From: Paenibacillus sp. oral taxon 786 str. D14
GTDB lineage: Bacteria; Bacillota; Bacilli; Paenibacillales; Paenibacillaceae
Assembly (NCBI RefSeq): GCF_000159955.1
Contig: NZ_GG696000.1
Coordinates: 34,062 to 41,426, forward strand
DNA length: 7,365 bases
Direction of reading: 5' to 3'
In this document: in pieces, positions 6,852 to 7,365 of the stretch
Numbering within the stretch: the first letter of the stretch is position 1
How the letters are laid out: each line of letters starts with the position of its first letter
The notes under the pieces: model-generated
Database searches by the model: none
What the model saw: only the letters and a program-made list of their open reading frames with translations
Told to the model about the DNA's origin: nothing
Program-made: the position numbers and the translations under genes

Positions 6852-7032
6852 AATGTATTCGATTTTTCGCATACATTTTGCCGCGATCGCCCAAAAATCC
6901 GAAATGTATTCGAAATTTCATACAGAATCGCGCCTTCCACCCTCCTGATGCCCCAATAAACACGAAATTTCATATATATTTCGGCTGAAACCAGCAGAAC
7001 GAGCGAATTGTATTCGATTTTTCGAGTAGATT
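6852..7032. repeat. Cluster of four related TGTATTCGA palindromes
   Basis: Unit 1 (6852-6877) has perfect arms AATGTAT and ATACATT. Unit 2 (6904-6924) has TGTAT and ATACA around the palindrome GAAATTTC. Unit 3 (6963-6983) has CGAAAT and ATTTCG. Unit 4 (7007-7032) matches unit 1 at 22 of 26 bases. The units are about 50 bases apart, AT-rich inside G+C-richer spacers. They look like a dispersed intergenic repeat family rather than coding sequence. Confidence 0.65.
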
Positions 7033-7048
7033 GCTCACCAGCTGACGC

Positions 7049-7077
7049 AAAAAAAGACCGCTTCCGAAGAAGCGGTC
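7049..7077 (-). terminator. Intrinsic terminator of the candidate small RNA
   Basis: On the minus strand GACCGCTTC (7077-7069) pairs perfectly with GAAGCGGTC (7064-7056) around a four-base TTCG loop, an exceptionally stable tetraloop. Seven T follow at 7055-7049. On the plus strand no T run follows, so it acts in one direction. Confidence 0.93.
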
Positions 7078-7133
7078 CTTGCTCACTTGGGAGCAAGAAG
7101 TTATTGGATAGGAGTGGAGAGAAACCATACTGT
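7049..7133 (-). ncRNA. Candidate small regulatory RNA (about 85 nt), no known family recognised
   Basis: On the minus strand a perfect sigma-A promoter predicts a start near 7133, and an intrinsic terminator ends the RNA near 7049. The 5' part is mostly unpaired and contains a CU-rich stretch, UUUCUCUCCACUCCUAUCC (7124-7106), complementary to ribosome binding sites of the GGAGUGGAGAG type. Then comes a hairpin with arms CTTGCTC and GAGCAAG (7097-7078, loop of six), directly abutting the terminator hairpin (7077-7056). No gene lies within reach downstream, so this is not a leader attenuator. The ATG near 7128 has no Shine-Dalgarno and its frame runs through the terminator, so it is not a peptide gene. 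The layout (seed, stem-loop, terminator) is that of trans-acting sRNAs that block translation. Two cre-like sites at its promoter suggest carbon control by CcpA. It does not resemble RoxS/RsaE or 6S RNA as I know them. Confidence 0.75.
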
Positions 7134-7139
7134 ACTTTT

Positions 7140-7168
7140 ATTATATGTATACGTTTTCATTCTGTCAA
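7140..7168 (-). promoter_or_regulatory. Perfect consensus sigma-A promoter of the small RNA
   Basis: On the minus strand TTGACA (7168-7163), a 17-base spacer and TATAAT (7145-7140) match the consensus at all twelve positions, with A-rich DNA just upstream. Such a match implies very strong transcription unless repressed. The expected start is an A near 7133. Confidence 0.92.
7146..7159 (-). promoter_or_regulatory. cre-like CcpA site inside the promoter spacer
   Basis: TGAAAACGTATACA matches the catabolite-response consensus TGWAANCGNTNWCA at 13 of 14 positions (A instead of T at position 10). It lies exactly between the -35 and -10 boxes, where a bound CcpA-HPr(Ser-P) complex would block RNA polymerase. 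Other LacI-family repressors bind similar sites. Confidence 0.6.
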
Positions 7169-7175
7169 CATCTTT

Positions 7176-7189
7176 TTTTAGCGCTTACA
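7176..7189 (-). promoter_or_regulatory. cre-like CcpA site upstream of the -35 box
   Basis: TGTAAGCGCTAAAA matches the cre consensus at 13 of 14 positions (A instead of C at position 13) and contains the core AAGCGCT. Its centre is about 49 bases upstream of the predicted start and 30 bases, about three helical turns, from the second cre-like site. Upstream positions can serve activation (as at ackA) or help repression by cooperative binding. Confidence 0.6.
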
Positions 7190-7208
7190 TTACGATCACG
7201 ACGGGCTG

Positions 7209-7343
7209 CTAACGGAACGTATGGACCTTATTTGTCCATTTCCCGGCGATTTCCCGTTGTAACGGACCCCAGAGACCTTATTCGCCAGTCACGCCTGCGA
7301 ATTCGCAGCGATTAAGCCAAATAAGGTCTCCTCGTTCCGTTAG
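7209..7343. repeat. 135-base inverted-repeat intergenic element
   Basis: The left arm (7209-7234) is CTAACGGAACG, four bases, GACCTTATTTG. The right arm (7318-7343) is its inverse with 22 of 26 bases matching, the mismatches being the four middle bases. A third, partial copy in direct orientation (TAACGGA, seven bases, GACCTTATTCG) lies at 7260-7284. A perfect 14-base palindrome, CTGCGAATTCGCAG, sits at 7295-7308. No transposase frame or clear target duplication is seen. It may be a MITE-like or REP-like dispersed element. Confidence 0.7.
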
Positions 7344-7365
7344 AATTGGAAAAGGCCCACATCCA

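Larger units (their letters stand above)
6406..7048. other. Long intergenic region without a convincing protein gene
   Basis: No open frame here has a plausible ribosome binding site and protein-like composition. The readable frames (for example 6752-7096 minus and 6767-6988 plus) mostly translate repeats. The region contains four repeat groups, listed separately. The stretch 6440-6650 shows nothing I can identify. It may be decayed coding DNA or a landing area for small repeats. Confidence 0.6.

Noticed and set aside
6767..6988. 73-codon plus-strand open frame
   Set aside because: It overlaps the repeats on the opposite strand and shows no protein pattern. A GGAG-like sequence upstream is weak.
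6752..7096. 114-codon minus-strand open frame
   Set aside because: It begins inside the sRNA hairpin with no ribosome binding site, crosses the terminator, and mostly translates the palindromic and tandem repeats.
7056..7133. Leader peptide or riboswitch attenuator reading of the sRNA
   Set aside because: No gene lies downstream on the minus strand, the ATG near 7128 has no Shine-Dalgarno, and no known aptamer core is present.

Overview
The window looks like chromosomal DNA of a spore-forming Firmicute of the Paenibacillus/Paenibacillaceae type. The evidence is moderately high G+C, strong GGAGG-type ribosome binding sites, sigma-A promoters with 17-base spacers, a TPP riboswitch ahead of tenA-thiM, an intracellular GH38 alpha-mannosidase beside a divergent AraC regulator, CcpA-type cre boxes, and short palindromic intergenic repeats. 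The species cannot be fixed from this sequence.

Left part (1-1423, minus strand): the start of a thiamin salvage operon. A sigma-A promoter (1395-1423) drives a leader with a complete TPP riboswitch aptamer (1284-1372) and an intrinsic terminator (1192-1220). These are followed by tenA (431-1117, TTG start) and the first 121 codons of thiM (1-365, cut by the window edge). TenA recovers the pyrimidine half of thiamin and ThiM phosphorylates the thiazole half; the riboswitch shuts both off when thiamin pyrophosphate is plentiful.

Middle (1424-2160, plus strand): two small genes. One (1607-1908) encodes an unrecognised protein of about 100 residues and appears to be broken by a one-base frameshift. 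The other (2022-2144) encodes a 40-residue single-span membrane peptide.

Centre (2168-6405): a large cytoplasmic family 38 alpha-mannosidase (minus) and a divergent AraC-family regulator with an N-terminal cupin (plus). They share a 143-base promoter region with a perfect 13-base palindrome. This is probably a small sugar-use locus in which the regulator controls the mannosidase.

Right part (6406-7365): no convincing protein gene, but clear non-coding structure. It holds several repeat groups: short tandem repeats, a cluster of TGTATTCGA palindromes, and a 135-base inverted-repeat element. The most notable item is a probable free-standing small RNA of about 85 nucleotides on the minus strand (about 7133 to 7049). 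It has a perfect TTGACA-17-TATAAT promoter, a CU-rich anti-Shine-Dalgarno stretch, a 7-bp hairpin and a strong intrinsic terminator. Two near-consensus CcpA cre boxes lie at its promoter, about 30 bases apart. This is the best candidate for something undescribed: a carbon-regulated trans-acting sRNA.
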